Assembly (NCBI RefSeq): GCF_008180195.1
Contig: NZ_VTAV01000009.1
Span: 104,880-168,879, forward strand
Source of the DNA: Sphingobacterium phlebotomi
Lineage (GTDB): Bacteria; Bacteroidota; Bacteroidia; Sphingobacteriales; Sphingobacteriaceae
Reading direction: 5' to 3'
Length of the DNA stretch: 64,000 bases
A program made the translations under genes and the position numbers. Positions 52,679 through 61,358 of this stretch are shown in pieces. The notes beneath the pieces are model-generated. The model was not told the DNA's origin. It was given only the letters and a program-made list of their open reading frames with translations, and did no database searches. Position 1 is the stretch's first letter, and every line of letters begins with the position of its first letter.

Positions 52679-53269
52679 CTAACTCCCAAAAAAAAATAAA
52701 AAAAATATAAATAAAATTTTATGCATCAAACTACGCAGAAATGTAGCAGCATTAAGAACCTGATTTTGAACAGTTTTGGTAGATATATTTAGCAGCTTAC
52801 CGATCTCTTCCGTACTAAGCCCCTCCTCGTATTTCAACAAGAAAATCTCCTTTCGCTTGTTTGGAAGTTGGTTTATCCAATAGTTCAGCAGCGTATTCAA
52901 TTCATCATCCAGCAATTTACTGTCTGAAAACTCACTGTTTGCCAGTACCTCAGCGAAGTCGTCAATTTCTTCCACGATAAAATCCTTTTTTCGGAACCTA
53001 TCAATCACCTTAAATTTCACTGCTTGCACTAGGTAGGCCTCTACATTTTGGATATCCCTAATTTGTCTTTTGTTCCAAAAGTCTACAAAAACTTCCTGCA
53101 CCACATCTTTAGCCAGATCTTCATCTCGTAATTTTTGGAAAGCATGGGTATATAATTTCTTCCAGGTTCGGCGGTACAGTTCATCAAAAGCAAGGCTATC
53201 CGACTCTCTCACAAGCTGCAAAAGTTCGTCTAAACTATAGGCTATATATATGTGCTTTGACCGGTTCAA
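52679..53269 (-). CDS. ECF RNA polymerase sigma factor (FecI/Bacteroidota type)
   Basis: Sigma-70 family ECF factor of 196 residues expected to drive the Sus-like operon. Region 2 reads DSLAFDELYRRTWKKLYTHA and DVVQEVFVDFWNKR; region 4 reads LPNKRKEIFLLKYEEGLSTE then IGKLLNISTKTVQNQV. The apparent start is a TTG at 53267-53269, since no in-frame ATG precedes region 2. The C-terminus is a very hydrophobic Phe-rich tail (KILFIFFLFFFGS), which may be a membrane-contact segment. FecR follows on the same strand. Confidence 0.92.
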   Translation of the reverse strand: MNRSKHIYIAYSLDELLQLVRESDSLAFDELYRRTWKKLYTHAFQKLRDEDLAKDVVQEVFVDFWNKRQIRDIQNVEAYLVQAVKFKVIDRFRKKDFIVEEIDDFAEVLANSEFSDSKLLDDELNTLLNYWINQLPNKRKEIFLLKYEEGLSTEEIGKLLNISTKTVQNQVLNAATFLRSLMHKILFIFFLFFFGS

Positions 53270-53424
53270 TGAAACAATGGATTATAACTGTGAAGGCAAT
53301 ATTAAATATTTTTATTTACAAATCAAATTCTACGCTTTGCCAAAAAGCAACCTTTACGAGACTTTTTTGAAAAAACCATTTGCTGCAAATCGTGTTTTAT
53401 AGGTAACCCTTTTTACAAAATAAT

Positions 53425-55161
53425 ATGGCAAAACTTGTAGCAGATCAACTCGTAGAAACAATAGCACAGGCGGGCATTAAACGTATTTATGCGGTCGCCG
53501 GCGACAGTCTAAATGAAGTGAATGATGCGGTGCGGCGATCGGACGACGTGGAATGGATACACGTGCGGCATGAAGAGACAGGTGCTTTTGCTGCTGCTGC
53601 GGAAGCGGAACTCAATGGTATTGCTTGTTGTGCAGGAAGCAGTGGTCCAGGACATGTACACCTGATCAATGGATTGTATGAGGCACAACGTAATAATGTT
53701 CCGGTATTGGCCATTGCTTCAACCTGTGCAACAGACGAATTTGGCACGGGTTATTTTCAAGAGACCAACACGATAAAACTTTTCGCAGATTGTAGTGGAT
53801 ATAACGAAATCGCTACCACCCCGAAACAACTTCCCCGCATGTTGCAAGCGGCATTACAACATGCGTACACCAAGAGAGAAGTAGCTGTTTTGGGACTTCC
53901 CGGAGATCTCACGAAGCAAAAAGCCGAAGAAAGTAGTGTTACACCCTATCTTTTGAAACAACGTGCGGTTTTCCGACCTGCAGACAATGAGCTTCGCGAA
54001 TTAGCCCAAAGGTTAAATAAAGCAACCAAAATCACCGTTTTTTGCGGGTTTGGCGCTAGCGAAGCACACCAAGAAGTCATCGCATTGGCAGGTTTGCTGA
54101 AATCGCCTGTAGCTTATTCTTTTCGGGGCAAAATGGGTATACAATATGACAATCCCTATGAAGTGGGTATGACCGGATTACTCGGATTGCCCTCAGCCTT
54201 TTACGCCATGCATCATGCAGAACTGTTATTGCTGCTAGGAACAGATTTTCCATATAAAGAGTTTATGCCGGATGAACTCGAAATTATCCAGGTCGATAGC
54301 CGTGCGGAGCGTCTAGGACGGAAAGCTAACGTTTCTTTAGGCTTAGCAGGAAATATAAAAGATACGTTGGAAGCATTACTTCCATTCATTGAAGGGAAAA
54401 AGGATGATGCATTCCTGCAAAAACAATTGGATAAATATCAGGATGTTAAGAAGTCACTCCGTACGTATGTAGAAGATACCGGTAAGCAACACGCTATATC
54501 GCCAGAATTTTTAACCGATACCATTAATAGATTAGCCAATGATGACGCCATTTTTACGGTGGATACCGGCATGTGCTGTGTATGGGGAGCTCGATACTTA
54601 CATGCAACTGGAAAAAGGGTATTATTGGGATCGTTTACCCATGGGTCGATGGCCAACGCATTACCGCATGCCATTGGAGCTGCACTTGCGAGACCGACCC
54701 AGCAAGTTATTGCACTTTGTGGTGACGGTGGGTTATCGATGATGATGGGCGATCTGGCGACGGTGGTGCAATATAAACTTCCTATAAAAATAGTGGTTTT
54801 CGACAACCGATCGCTAGGTATGGTAAGATTAGAGATGCAAGTCGAGGGATTACCCGACGGTGAAACCGATATGTATAATCCTGATTTTGCCAAAATAGGT
54901 GAAGCCATGGGAATGAACAGTTTTACGGTAGATTCTCCAAATGATGTGGAAATAACATTGCAGCATGCATTCGCTGTTAACGGACCTGCCTTGATTCATG
55001 TGTACACCAATCCCGATTCACTCGCCATGCCTCCAAAAATAGAATTTGAGCAGTTAAAAGGAATGGCGTCTTCCATGGGCAAGATGATGCTTCACGGTGA
55101 CTTTAAAGATGTTGCAAATATCATTAAAAGTAATTACAAGCACCTTAAAGATGTGTTTTAG
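53425..55161 (+). CDS. poxB: ThDP-dependent pyruvate oxidase / pyruvate:quinone dehydrogenase
   Basis: Peripheral enzyme of 578 residues that decarboxylates pyruvate to acetate (PoxB, quinone-linked) or acetyl phosphate (oxygen-linked). It has the three ThDP-enzyme domains: N-terminal PYR domain with the catalytic Glu in VRHEETGAFAAAAEA, an FAD-binding middle domain, and the PP domain with the ThDP motif GDGGLSMMMGDLA...FDN. The C-terminal membrane-binding peptide of E. coli PoxB is not evident. It is divergent from the sigma gene and convergent, 12 bp apart, with the flavoprotein gene of the thiamine-riboswitch operon, which is notable since it needs ThDP. Confidence 0.92.
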   Translation: MAKLVADQLVETIAQAGIKRIYAVAGDSLNEVNDAVRRSDDVEWIHVRHEETGAFAAAAEAELNGIACCAGSSGPGHVHLINGLYEAQRNNVPVLAIASTCATDEFGTGYFQETNTIKLFADCSGYNEIATTPKQLPRMLQAALQHAYTKREVAVLGLPGDLTKQKAEESSVTPYLLKQRAVFRPADNELRELAQRLNKATKITVFCGFGASEAHQEVIALAGLLKSPVAYSFRGKMGIQYDNPYEVGMTGLLGLPSAFYAMHHAELLLLLGTDFPYKEFMPDELEIIQVDSRAERLGRKANVSLGLAGNIKDTLEALLPFIEGKKDDAFLQKQLDKYQDVKKSLRTYVEDTGKQHAISPEFLTDTINRLANDDAIFTVDTGMCCVWGARYLHATGKRVLLGSFTHGSMANALPHAIGAALARPTQQVIALCGDGGLSMMMGDLATVVQYKLPIKIVVFDNRSLGMVRLEMQVEGLPDGETDMYNPDFAKIGEAMGMNSFTVDSPNDVEITLQHAFAVNGPALIHVYTNPDSLAMPPKIEFEQLKGMASSMGKMMLHGDFKDVANIIKSNYKHLKDVF

Positions 55162-55173
55162 ATGAGCGGACTA

Positions 55174-56235
55174 CTAGGTGTTTAATAAAGCATGTTGCGA
55201 AGCCGTAAAAATATGACGAAACACAATATTCAACTCGTTATCGCGCTGTGCGCCAGCAATGCCTGTATATGGGAACAAATCTATTGTTCCAGTTCGAACA
55301 TCGTCTGCAAGTTCTCTACTTATTGTCGATATTTCTACCAAAAATTCTTTTTTGGGTTCTCTCTTATTCCAAGTTTCGTCCATGAGCTGATAAAGACGAT
55401 TACGCTTCTCTTCAAAAGCGCTTCTTATCGCGTCGACCTTCTTAAACAATATTTTTCCTTTCTCCGCAGCCCACTCCGGATCAGATGCTTTAATTAGAAG
55501 TTGCTTTTCGAAAAGATCAAGAAAACGCCTAAACATGCCGACATAATTCACTGCCAATGTGCATTCGGCGAACGTCATAAACGGATAATAAAAAATAGGT
55601 TCTTGGCTTGTGCGCTTATCAGGATGTAGATCAAAAGCGCGTTCCTCCGGAACTTTCAATTCGCTAATAGAAAAACTATGGCTTGCCGTGCATTCCAATC
55701 CAAATGTATCCCAATCGTAATGGACAAGCACATCCTCCCGGTCTACAAAAAAAGAATGGTATATCGGTTCTCCGCTAGTATCAAAGACAGGCTCTCCATC
55801 TTCATATATCCAAGCGTTTAAAGTAAAATGCGTTAAATGAGGAGCACCCGTAGCATATTTCCACGATCCATTGATGATAAAACTATTTCCTACTTTATCG
55901 GCCCTTCCCGAAGGTTTACCGCTTCCACCCCAACACACATTATGTTGTTTGAAGATTCTTTCCGCCAACGTAGGTTCAATAAATCCAGCGAACATATTGG
56001 CACCGGCACAGAGGGTGACCGTCCAACCAAAACCACCATCGACGTATGCCAATTCATCCAACAACTGACAGCCAGCTTTCAATTCCACATTTAGCCCTCC
56101 ATAAATACTAGGCACCCATAAGTTAAACCAATTTTGCTGATATATCAGATCCAGCAATTCGGTTGTTAATACTCTTCTCTCGATGCTAGCATGCATATTA
56201 TCTCTAATAATGTATCGGATGTCGGTATTAAGCAT
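55174..56235 (-). CDS. Acyl-CoA dehydrogenase-fold flavoprotein, in TPP-riboswitch operon
   Basis: A 353-residue protein of the acyl-CoA dehydrogenase superfamily. N-terminal helices (LTTELLDLIYQQNWFNLWVP) are followed by the flavin-binding beta domain (GNSFIINGSWKYATGAPHLT) and a C-terminal helical bundle. It lacks a clear catalytic Glu of acyl-CoA dehydrogenases and resembles the flavin-dependent monooxygenase/hydroxylase branch (DszC/HpaB-like), which does not use CoA. It starts 7 bp after pnuT, so it is under the same TPP riboswitch. A role in thiamine or precursor salvage is inferred only from this. It could equally be a neutral passenger. Confidence 0.82.
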   Translation of the reverse strand: MLNTDIRYIIRDNMHASIERRVLTTELLDLIYQQNWFNLWVPSIYGGLNVELKAGCQLLDELAYVDGGFGWTVTLCAGANMFAGFIEPTLAERIFKQHNVCWGGSGKPSGRADKVGNSFIINGSWKYATGAPHLTHFTLNAWIYEDGEPVFDTSGEPIYHSFFVDREDVLVHYDWDTFGLECTASHSFSISELKVPEERAFDLHPDKRTSQEPIFYYPFMTFAECTLAVNYVGMFRRFLDLFEKQLLIKASDPEWAAEKGKILFKKVDAIRSAFEEKRNRLYQLMDETWNKREPKKEFLVEISTISRELADDVRTGTIDLFPYTGIAGAQRDNELNIVFRHIFTASQHALLNT

Positions 56236-56242
56236 AATATGA

Positions 56243-56854
56243 TTAAAATTGAGTGGACATTATTTTCTTCCATTTTATATAGCCGGATATCGCGACGACA
56301 AACAGGAAGATTGTTAAACAGGCAAAAAGATATAATTCCTTGTGGAACAACAAAGGTATAGCGACGAAATTGCTAATATTCAGCAACATCCAGTTTTCGA
56401 TTTTGCGTTTCGCAAGCAACCACATTCCTGCCCACGCCGTACTGGAAACAAACGCATCCATTATCGGTACATCCGAATCGGTAAAGTATGTCAAAAAAAC
56501 AAACAGCATAAAATAGCCACCTACGACAATGCCAACGACAATAGACCAATCTTGTTTATTACAGTGCGTAATACGTATCTGTTGTTGGCTGTGATTTCGA
56601 AATTTCCAATACCAGAGACCATAAATACTCATAATCAGGTAATACGCATGCAGCAGGATCTCGGCGTAGAGCTTCGCATCATAAAGCACAGAGATAGTCA
56701 GGCAAATGCCAATGATACCAAAGAAATAATTGGATATTTTGTTTTTACGGGATAAAAGCACTTGTACGATACCGAAAAGCACCGCTAGCCGCTCTAGCCA
56801 TGAGGTTTGAAGAAAACCGTTTTGTATTTGTTCAAAAAATTCAGCTATATGCAT
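56243..56854 (-). CDS. pnuT: PnuC-family transporter, probable thiamine transporter PnuT
   Basis: Inner-membrane transporter of 203 residues with about seven TM helices, of the PnuC fold (ERLAVLFGIVQVLLSRKNKI, LLHAYYLIMSIYGLWYWKFR, AWAGMWLLAKRKIENWMLLN). PnuC members take up nicotinamide riboside by facilitated diffusion, and those under TPP riboswitches (PnuT) take up thiamine. The TPP riboswitch starts 11 bp before this ATG, which fixes the thiamine assignment. A thiamine pyrophosphokinase, which would trap thiamine inside, is not in the window. The flavoprotein gene follows. Confidence 0.9.
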   Translation of the reverse strand: MHIAEFFEQIQNGFLQTSWLERLAVLFGIVQVLLSRKNKISNYFFGIIGICLTISVLYDAKLYAEILLHAYYLIMSIYGLWYWKFRNHSQQQIRITHCNKQDWSIVVGIVVGGYFMLFVFLTYFTDSDVPIMDAFVSSTAWAGMWLLAKRKIENWMLLNISNFVAIPLLFHKELYLFACLTIFLFVVAISGYIKWKKIMSTQF

Positions 56855-56865
56855 ATTCTATCATT

Positions 56866-56973
56866 CCTACGCCAGCATTACCTGGATCAGGTTCCTTCCC
56901 TGTATATGACGGGATTGGGTATATTCTCAGCCTTGTAAGTCAAGCGACTCAGGAATCACTTGAAAGCACCCCA
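56866..56973 (-). promoter_or_regulatory. TPP riboswitch (THI element)
   Basis: On the minus strand the conserved parts are in order: GGGGTGC at the 5' side, an optional extra stem (CAAGTGATTCC..GCTTG), then GGCTGAGA, ATACCC, GAACCTGATC and GGTAATGCTGGCGTAGG at the 3' side. This is the thi-box pattern. It starts 17 bp after the mqo stop and ends 11 bp before the pnuT ATG. The short spacing, with GTAGGA near the start, suggests translational control by hiding the ribosome-binding site when TPP is bound. Confidence 0.95.
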
Positions 56974-56990
56974 TAAAGTATATTTTTCGT

Positions 56991-58484
56991 TTACGCTAAT
57001 TGTAAAGCCTCTTTTGAACGACTTCTCACCTCTTCGCATAAGGCTGGATCATCATTTAAATTTTTACCCCATGACGGGATAAGCTCACGAAGCTTTTTAC
57101 GATATTCGTCCGATTTTGCTCTCTCTGGGAAACAACGTTTCAACAGATTGATCATGATAGGTACGGATGTAGATGCTCCCGGAGAAGCACCCAATAAAGC
57201 TGCTATTGAGCCATCGGCACTTGATACTACTTCCGTACCAAACTCCAAGATGCCACCGTGTTTCGGATCTTTTTTTATAACCTGCACCCGTTGTCCGGCA
57301 ACTTCTACTTTCCAGTCTTCCAATTTTGCCGTTGGCATAAATTGTTTTAGTGCATCCAATTTATCCGATGGACTTTTCATCACCTCCGTAATCAGATATT
57401 TTGTCAAGTCCAGGTTATGCAGACCAGCAGAAATCATCGGTTTAATATTCGATAATTTAATCGATGCTGGAAGATCAAAATAAGAACCTTTCTTTAAGAA
57501 TTTCGTCGAAAAACCTGCATATGGGCCGAACAAAAGTGCTTGTTCGCCGTCAATATAACGGGTATCCAAGTGAGGAACAGACATGGGGGGTGCACCTACC
57601 GACGCTTTTCCATATACTTTAGCATGATGTTTTTCTATAATCTCGTTATTGGTACAGCGCAGCCATTGTCCGCCAACCGGAAATCCACCATACCCCTTTG
57701 CTTCGGGAATACCGGATTTTTCCAGAAGAAGCAAAGAACGTCCTCCCGCACCGATAAACACAAATCGCGCTTTTATTTCGCGTCGCTCACCGGTGTTCAA
57801 ATCTTTAGTCTCCACTGTCCAACGTCCATCGTCCTCACGGTCTATATCACGTACTTCCTGGTTAAGGGAGAGTTTAATATTGTCTTTCGTTTGCAGATGG
57901 CGAACTAAATCACGCGTTAACGAACCGAAGTTAACATCCGTTCCAATGTCCATCCGTGTGGCTGCCATCGCCTCATCTCTGGAACGATTCTCCATCATCA
58001 AGGGGATCCAATCTTGCAAGAGCGTTTTATCTTCAGTATATAGCATACCCTTGAATAGGTTCTCTTTTTCCATCGCCTCGTAGCGTGTGCGTAAAAACTG
58101 GACGTCTTTTTCACCAAATACGGCACTCATATGCGGCACTTGACGGATAAACTCGGTTGGATTTTTTAGAATTCCTTTTTCTACTAAATAGGCCCAAAAC
58201 TGTTTAGAAATCTCGAATTGTTCAGCAATATTAATGGCCTTATCTATTTTAACACTACCATCGGGTTGCTCTGGCGTATAATTTAATTCACATAAGGCAG
58301 AGTGCCCTGTACCGGCATTGTTCCAGGCATCTGAACTTTCGGCAGCAACAACGTCCAGCCGTTCGATGATTTCGATATTGATATCAGGACTTAGCTCATT
58401 GATTAAGGTTCCCAATGTAGCACTCATAATACCTGCACCAATCAATACGACATCGACTTCAGATTTTTTAGCTTTTTTACCCAT
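56991..58484 (-). CDS. mqo: Malate:quinone oxidoreductase
   Basis: Membrane-associated FAD enzyme that oxidises malate to oxaloacetate and feeds electrons to the quinone pool. It has 497 residues from the ATG at 58484 (MGKKAKKSEVDVVLIGAG); an ATG 11 codons earlier is possible. The FAD Rossmann motif GAGIMSATLG, the NAGTGHSALCELNYTP stretch, GAGGRSLLLLEKSGIP and FPVGGQWLRC are standard Mqo features, and the C-terminal LLGASPGASTSVPIM closes the FAD site. Length matches the family. It is 17 bp from the TPP riboswitch, but transcribed upstream of it. Confidence 0.96.
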   Translation of the reverse strand: MGKKAKKSEVDVVLIGAGIMSATLGTLINELSPDINIEIIERLDVVAAESSDAWNNAGTGHSALCELNYTPEQPDGSVKIDKAINIAEQFEISKQFWAYLVEKGILKNPTEFIRQVPHMSAVFGEKDVQFLRTRYEAMEKENLFKGMLYTEDKTLLQDWIPLMMENRSRDEAMAATRMDIGTDVNFGSLTRDLVRHLQTKDNIKLSLNQEVRDIDREDDGRWTVETKDLNTGERREIKARFVFIGAGGRSLLLLEKSGIPEAKGYGGFPVGGQWLRCTNNEIIEKHHAKVYGKASVGAPPMSVPHLDTRYIDGEQALLFGPYAGFSTKFLKKGSYFDLPASIKLSNIKPMISAGLHNLDLTKYLITEVMKSPSDKLDALKQFMPTAKLEDWKVEVAGQRVQVIKKDPKHGGILEFGTEVVSSADGSIAALLGASPGASTSVPIMINLLKRCFPERAKSDEYRKKLRELIPSWGKNLNDDPALCEEVRSRSKEALQLA

Positions 58485-58560
58485 AGTTTCGAAATTGCGT
58501 ACAAAATTAACATTCAAATCGGTTATAATCTAATGGAAATGTCAAAATTCTTTCAAAAAT

Positions 58561-58592
58561 AAAAACCCATGAATATTTAATATCCACGGGCT
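58561..58592 (-). terminator. Intrinsic terminator after the DUF4168 gene
   Basis: On the minus strand cccgtggatatt and aatattcatggg pair (two G-U pairs) with a small loop and are followed by TTTTTATTTTT. It starts 32 bp beyond the DUF4168 stop and separates this gene from mqo. Confidence 0.7.
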
Positions 58593-58623
58593 TTATGATG
58601 TTCGTATTGTTGATTGGTAAATC

Positions 58624-59148
58624 TTATGGCTGAGGTTGCGCGCTTTGTTCCTGTTGTAATTCTAGCACAACACCATCTAATTCGCCCTTTACCTTTTCGC
58701 TGTTTTGATAAGCATGCATAATTTGTTCAAATGTCTGTATTTCAATACCCTCTTCTTTTATTGCTTCTTGAATATCTCCTCCAATTTCATCTTGAATTTT
58801 CATTATTTTTTCAAAAGCATTGTTGAACATTTTCTGATCTTCGGCACTTTCATTTTGAATCCCCTCCTCTGAATTTTCTTGTGCCTGCGCCATCGTATTA
58901 AACTTCTCCACCGTTAGGCCTTCTTCTTTAACCGCGTCCGCCATACTCTCTCGTACCCCCATTTGTATAGCTTCCACTTTGGAGCTCGCCTTTACAAAAG
59001 ATATTAACTCGTCTTTTTTGAAATCTTCTTTTAATTCCGGTTCCTGCATTGGATCCAGTTCCTGCGCCATAGTTCCAAGGCCAACCATCATCATTCCGGC
59101 TAATAACATTACTTTTAGTTTCTGCATAATAAATTTATTCTTGTTCAT
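58624..59148 (-). CDS. DUF4168 domain exported protein
   Basis: A protein of 174 residues from the ATG at 59148 (MNKNKFIMQKLKV); ATG 59154 and 59127 are alternatives, and the frame open to 59295 lacks a sensible start. The signal peptide is KLKVMLLAGMMMVGLGTMAQ. The mature part is an acidic helical bundle with DUF4168 features: FVKASSKVEAIQMGVRESMA, GLTVEKFNTMAQAQ and the repeated GIEIQTFEQIMHAYQNSE. It ends in a Gln/Pro-rich tail. The function is unknown. It is a monocistron, divergent from fabG. Confidence 0.85.
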   Translation of the reverse strand: MNKNKFIMQKLKVMLLAGMMMVGLGTMAQELDPMQEPELKEDFKKDELISFVKASSKVEAIQMGVRESMADAVKEEGLTVEKFNTMAQAQENSEEGIQNESAEDQKMFNNAFEKIMKIQDEIGGDIQEAIKEEGIEIQTFEQIMHAYQNSEKVKGELDGVVLELQQEQSAQPQP

Positions 59149-59342
59149 ACTCATTCGTTTTTCGAAAACTTTCCTATATATACAACGCACATAAATAATA
59201 TTATTGCCTAAACTCGTATTTATATTGGAAATAGCACAGGGTGCAGCATTACGTATACTTGTTTTTTTAATTAGGTATTGGTGAATGCAAAGCATTTTAT
59301 TTAGGTTTGTTGAATTAAACGTGAAGTTAGAATCATATAAAT

Positions 59343-60086
59343 ATGAAATTATTAGAAGGCAAAACAGCTCTGGTTACGGGAGCATCAAAAGGCATCGGCA
59401 GAAAAATCGCTGAAGTTTTTGCTCAACAGGGAGCAAACGTTGCGTTTACTTATTTATCTTCTGTAGAAAAAGGAGAAGCTTTAGAGAAAGAATTACAAAC
59501 TTTTGGCACGCGCGTAAAAGGTTTCCGCTCCGATGCATCAAAATTTGAGGAGGCAGAAAAATTAATAGAAGATATTGTCGCGGAATTTGGAACAATCGAC
59601 GTTGTCGTCAACAATGCAGGGATTACAAAAGATGGTCTATTGATGCGCATGACGGAAGAAAATTGGGATGATGTGATAAATATCAATCTTAAATCCATTT
59701 TCAATGTGACCAAAGCCGCCTCGAAAATTATGATGAAAAACCGCAAAGGGTCGTTTATCAATATGAGTTCGGTTGTCGGTGTGCAGGGTAATGCCGGACA
59801 AGCAAACTATGCGGCTTCCAAAGCGGGAATTATCGGTTTTTCTAAATCTGTAGCGAAAGAACTGGGTTCCAGAAATATCCGTACAAATGTGATCGCTCCA
59901 GGGTTTATCCGTACAGAAATGACAGACGTGCTTGATCCAAAAGTCGTTGCTGGATGGGAAGCGAATATTCCGTTAAAACGTGCCGGAGAAGCAGAAGATG
60001 TAGCCAATGCTTGTTTATTCTTAGCTTCTGACTTATCCTCGTATATCAATGGACAGGTCATACCTGTAGATGGTGGCATGCTATAG
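59343..60086 (+). CDS. fabG: 3-oxoacyl-[acyl-carrier-protein] reductase
   Basis: Short-chain dehydrogenase of 247 residues that reduces 3-oxoacyl-ACP with NADPH in fatty acid synthesis. It has the cofactor motif TGASKGIGRKIA, NNAGITKDGLLMRM, the catalytic Ser in FINMSSVVGVQG and the YxxxK pair in NYAASKAGIIGFSKS, and the C-terminal YINGQVIPVDGGML. The residue pattern after NNAG favours FabG over a sugar dehydrogenase. It is alone, not in a fab cluster, and is followed by a terminator hairpin. Confidence 0.94.
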   Translation: MKLLEGKTALVTGASKGIGRKIAEVFAQQGANVAFTYLSSVEKGEALEKELQTFGTRVKGFRSDASKFEEAEKLIEDIVAEFGTIDVVVNNAGITKDGLLMRMTEENWDDVININLKSIFNVTKAASKIMMKNRKGSFINMSSVVGVQGNAGQANYAASKAGIIGFSKSVAKELGSRNIRTNVIAPGFIRTEMTDVLDPKVVAGWEANIPLKRAGEAEDVANACLFLASDLSSYINGQVIPVDGGML

Positions 60087-60147
60087 AGCGTTATATACGG
60101 GGCTTTTCTGAGGAATGCCTGGTGATGCGATAATGTAAAAAAATGTT

Positions 60148-60184
60148 AAAGCCCTTGACAGCAATGTCGAAGGCTTTTTATTTT
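60148..60184 (+). terminator. Intrinsic terminator after fabG
   Basis: aaagcc (60148-60153) pairs with ggcttt (60172-60177), and gaca/tgtc inside extends the stem across a small mismatch; a run of T follows. It ends fabG transcription before the NEW3 gene. Confidence 0.7.
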
Positions 60185-60229
60185 AGTACAATAATTACTA
60201 AAACCAACTCTTTTTAAAATTTTTACTTT

Positions 60230-61357
60230 ATGCTAAAAAGTCGGATAATCTATTTATTGGGCATGATTTTGGCATCGCAGACTGCCTTAACCCAAAGCCT
60301 ACAATTGTACACCACCTATCCAAAGGTTTCGGTATCTCCAGGGGAGGTCATCGACTACAATGTGGAACTAATCAACAACAGCTCGTCTACACGAAACGGA
60401 AGAATCAGCCTTCAAAATCTGCCAAAAGGCTGGGATTACGAAATGAAGTCAGGAAACTATACTGCGGAGGAGATCTCCGTTTTACCAAAAGAACGGAAAT
60501 CGCTTAACTTAAAGGTCATTGTACCTTCCAAAATAGAAAAAGGGCAGTATCGATTCCAGCTGGTTGCGCAAGGTGAATCATCCTTACCACTAACTGTTGA
60601 TGTCACCACCGATGGGAAATCATCGTCCGAATTCAACAGCCCGCAAACCAATATGGAGGGTTCGGCCAAATCAACTTTTACCTTCAATGCTTCCCTGTTA
60701 AACCGTTCTTCGGATGCACAGGTATATCGTCTCGGTGCCAATCTGCAACCGGGATGGGGAGCAACATTCAAAGTAGACGGAAAGCAGGTATCCTCGGTTA
60801 ATATAGAAGGTAACCAACGAAAAGATATCTTAATCGAAATCCTTCCTCCGGAAAGCGTTAAAAAAGGAAAATATACGATTCCATTATTTGCCCAAAGTCC
60901 ACTCAATCAATCGGATCTTTCTTTGGAAGTCGTCATTACAGGTTCTTACGGAATACAACTGACTACGCCGGAGGGGCTGTTGAGCACAACAGCAACTGCC
61001 AATCGAAACAAATCGATCCAATTTCAGGTTAAAAATACCGGTAGTTCCGATCTGAGTCAAATCAATCTCAATGCCTCCGCCCCTTCGCAATGGGAAGCTC
61101 ATTTTGAGCCTAGCCGGATCAGCAGCCTTAAAGCCGGCGAGAGCCAAACCGTTACGGCGATCATTAAACCCGCTAAGAAAGCCGTTGCAGGCGACTACCA
61201 AATTACTTTGGATGCAAAAAATAACGAAACAAGTGACAGTGTAAAGTTCCGCGTAACCGTAGAGACTTCATTATTATGGGGATGGGTGGGTATTCTTATT
61301 ATCGCTATCGCCGTTGCACTGGTTTATTTTTTGATCCGCAAATATGGAAGGAGATAA
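60230..61357 (+). CDS. NEW3-domain exported protein with C-terminal membrane anchor
   Basis: A 375-residue protein with a signal peptide (RIIYLLGMILASQTALTQS), about three Ig-like NEW3/alpha-galactosidase-associated beta domains (at roughly 25-125, 130-235 and 240-340; each has the pattern as in LQLYTTYPKVSVSPGEVIDY), and one C-terminal TM (WVGILIIAIAVALVYFLI) with a basic tail KYGRR. It is therefore anchored in the inner membrane and faces the periplasm. It precedes the ABC ATPase gene by 1 bp, with the permease next, so it is probably an extracytoplasmic component of that transporter. No substrate is indicated. Confidence 0.88.
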   Translation: MLKSRIIYLLGMILASQTALTQSLQLYTTYPKVSVSPGEVIDYNVELINNSSSTRNGRISLQNLPKGWDYEMKSGNYTAEEISVLPKERKSLNLKVIVPSKIEKGQYRFQLVAQGESSLPLTVDVTTDGKSSSEFNSPQTNMEGSAKSTFTFNASLLNRSSDAQVYRLGANLQPGWGATFKVDGKQVSSVNIEGNQRKDILIEILPPESVKKGKYTIPLFAQSPLNQSDLSLEVVITGSYGIQLTTPEGLLSTTATANRNKSIQFQVKNTGSSDLSQINLNASAPSQWEAHFEPSRISSLKAGESQTVTAIIKPAKKAVAGDYQITLDAKNNETSDSVKFRVTVETSLLWGWVGILIIAIAVALVYFLIRKYGRR

Positions 61358-61358
61358 A

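Noticed and set aside
54438..54908. 156-aa open frame antisense to poxB
   Set aside because: Frame open through a strongly supported ThDP enzyme gene; Ser/Pro-rich composition, no domain.
60457..60906. 149-aa minus-strand frame inside the NEW3 gene
   Set aside because: The opposite strand has a signal peptide, domains and operon context; this frame shows none.
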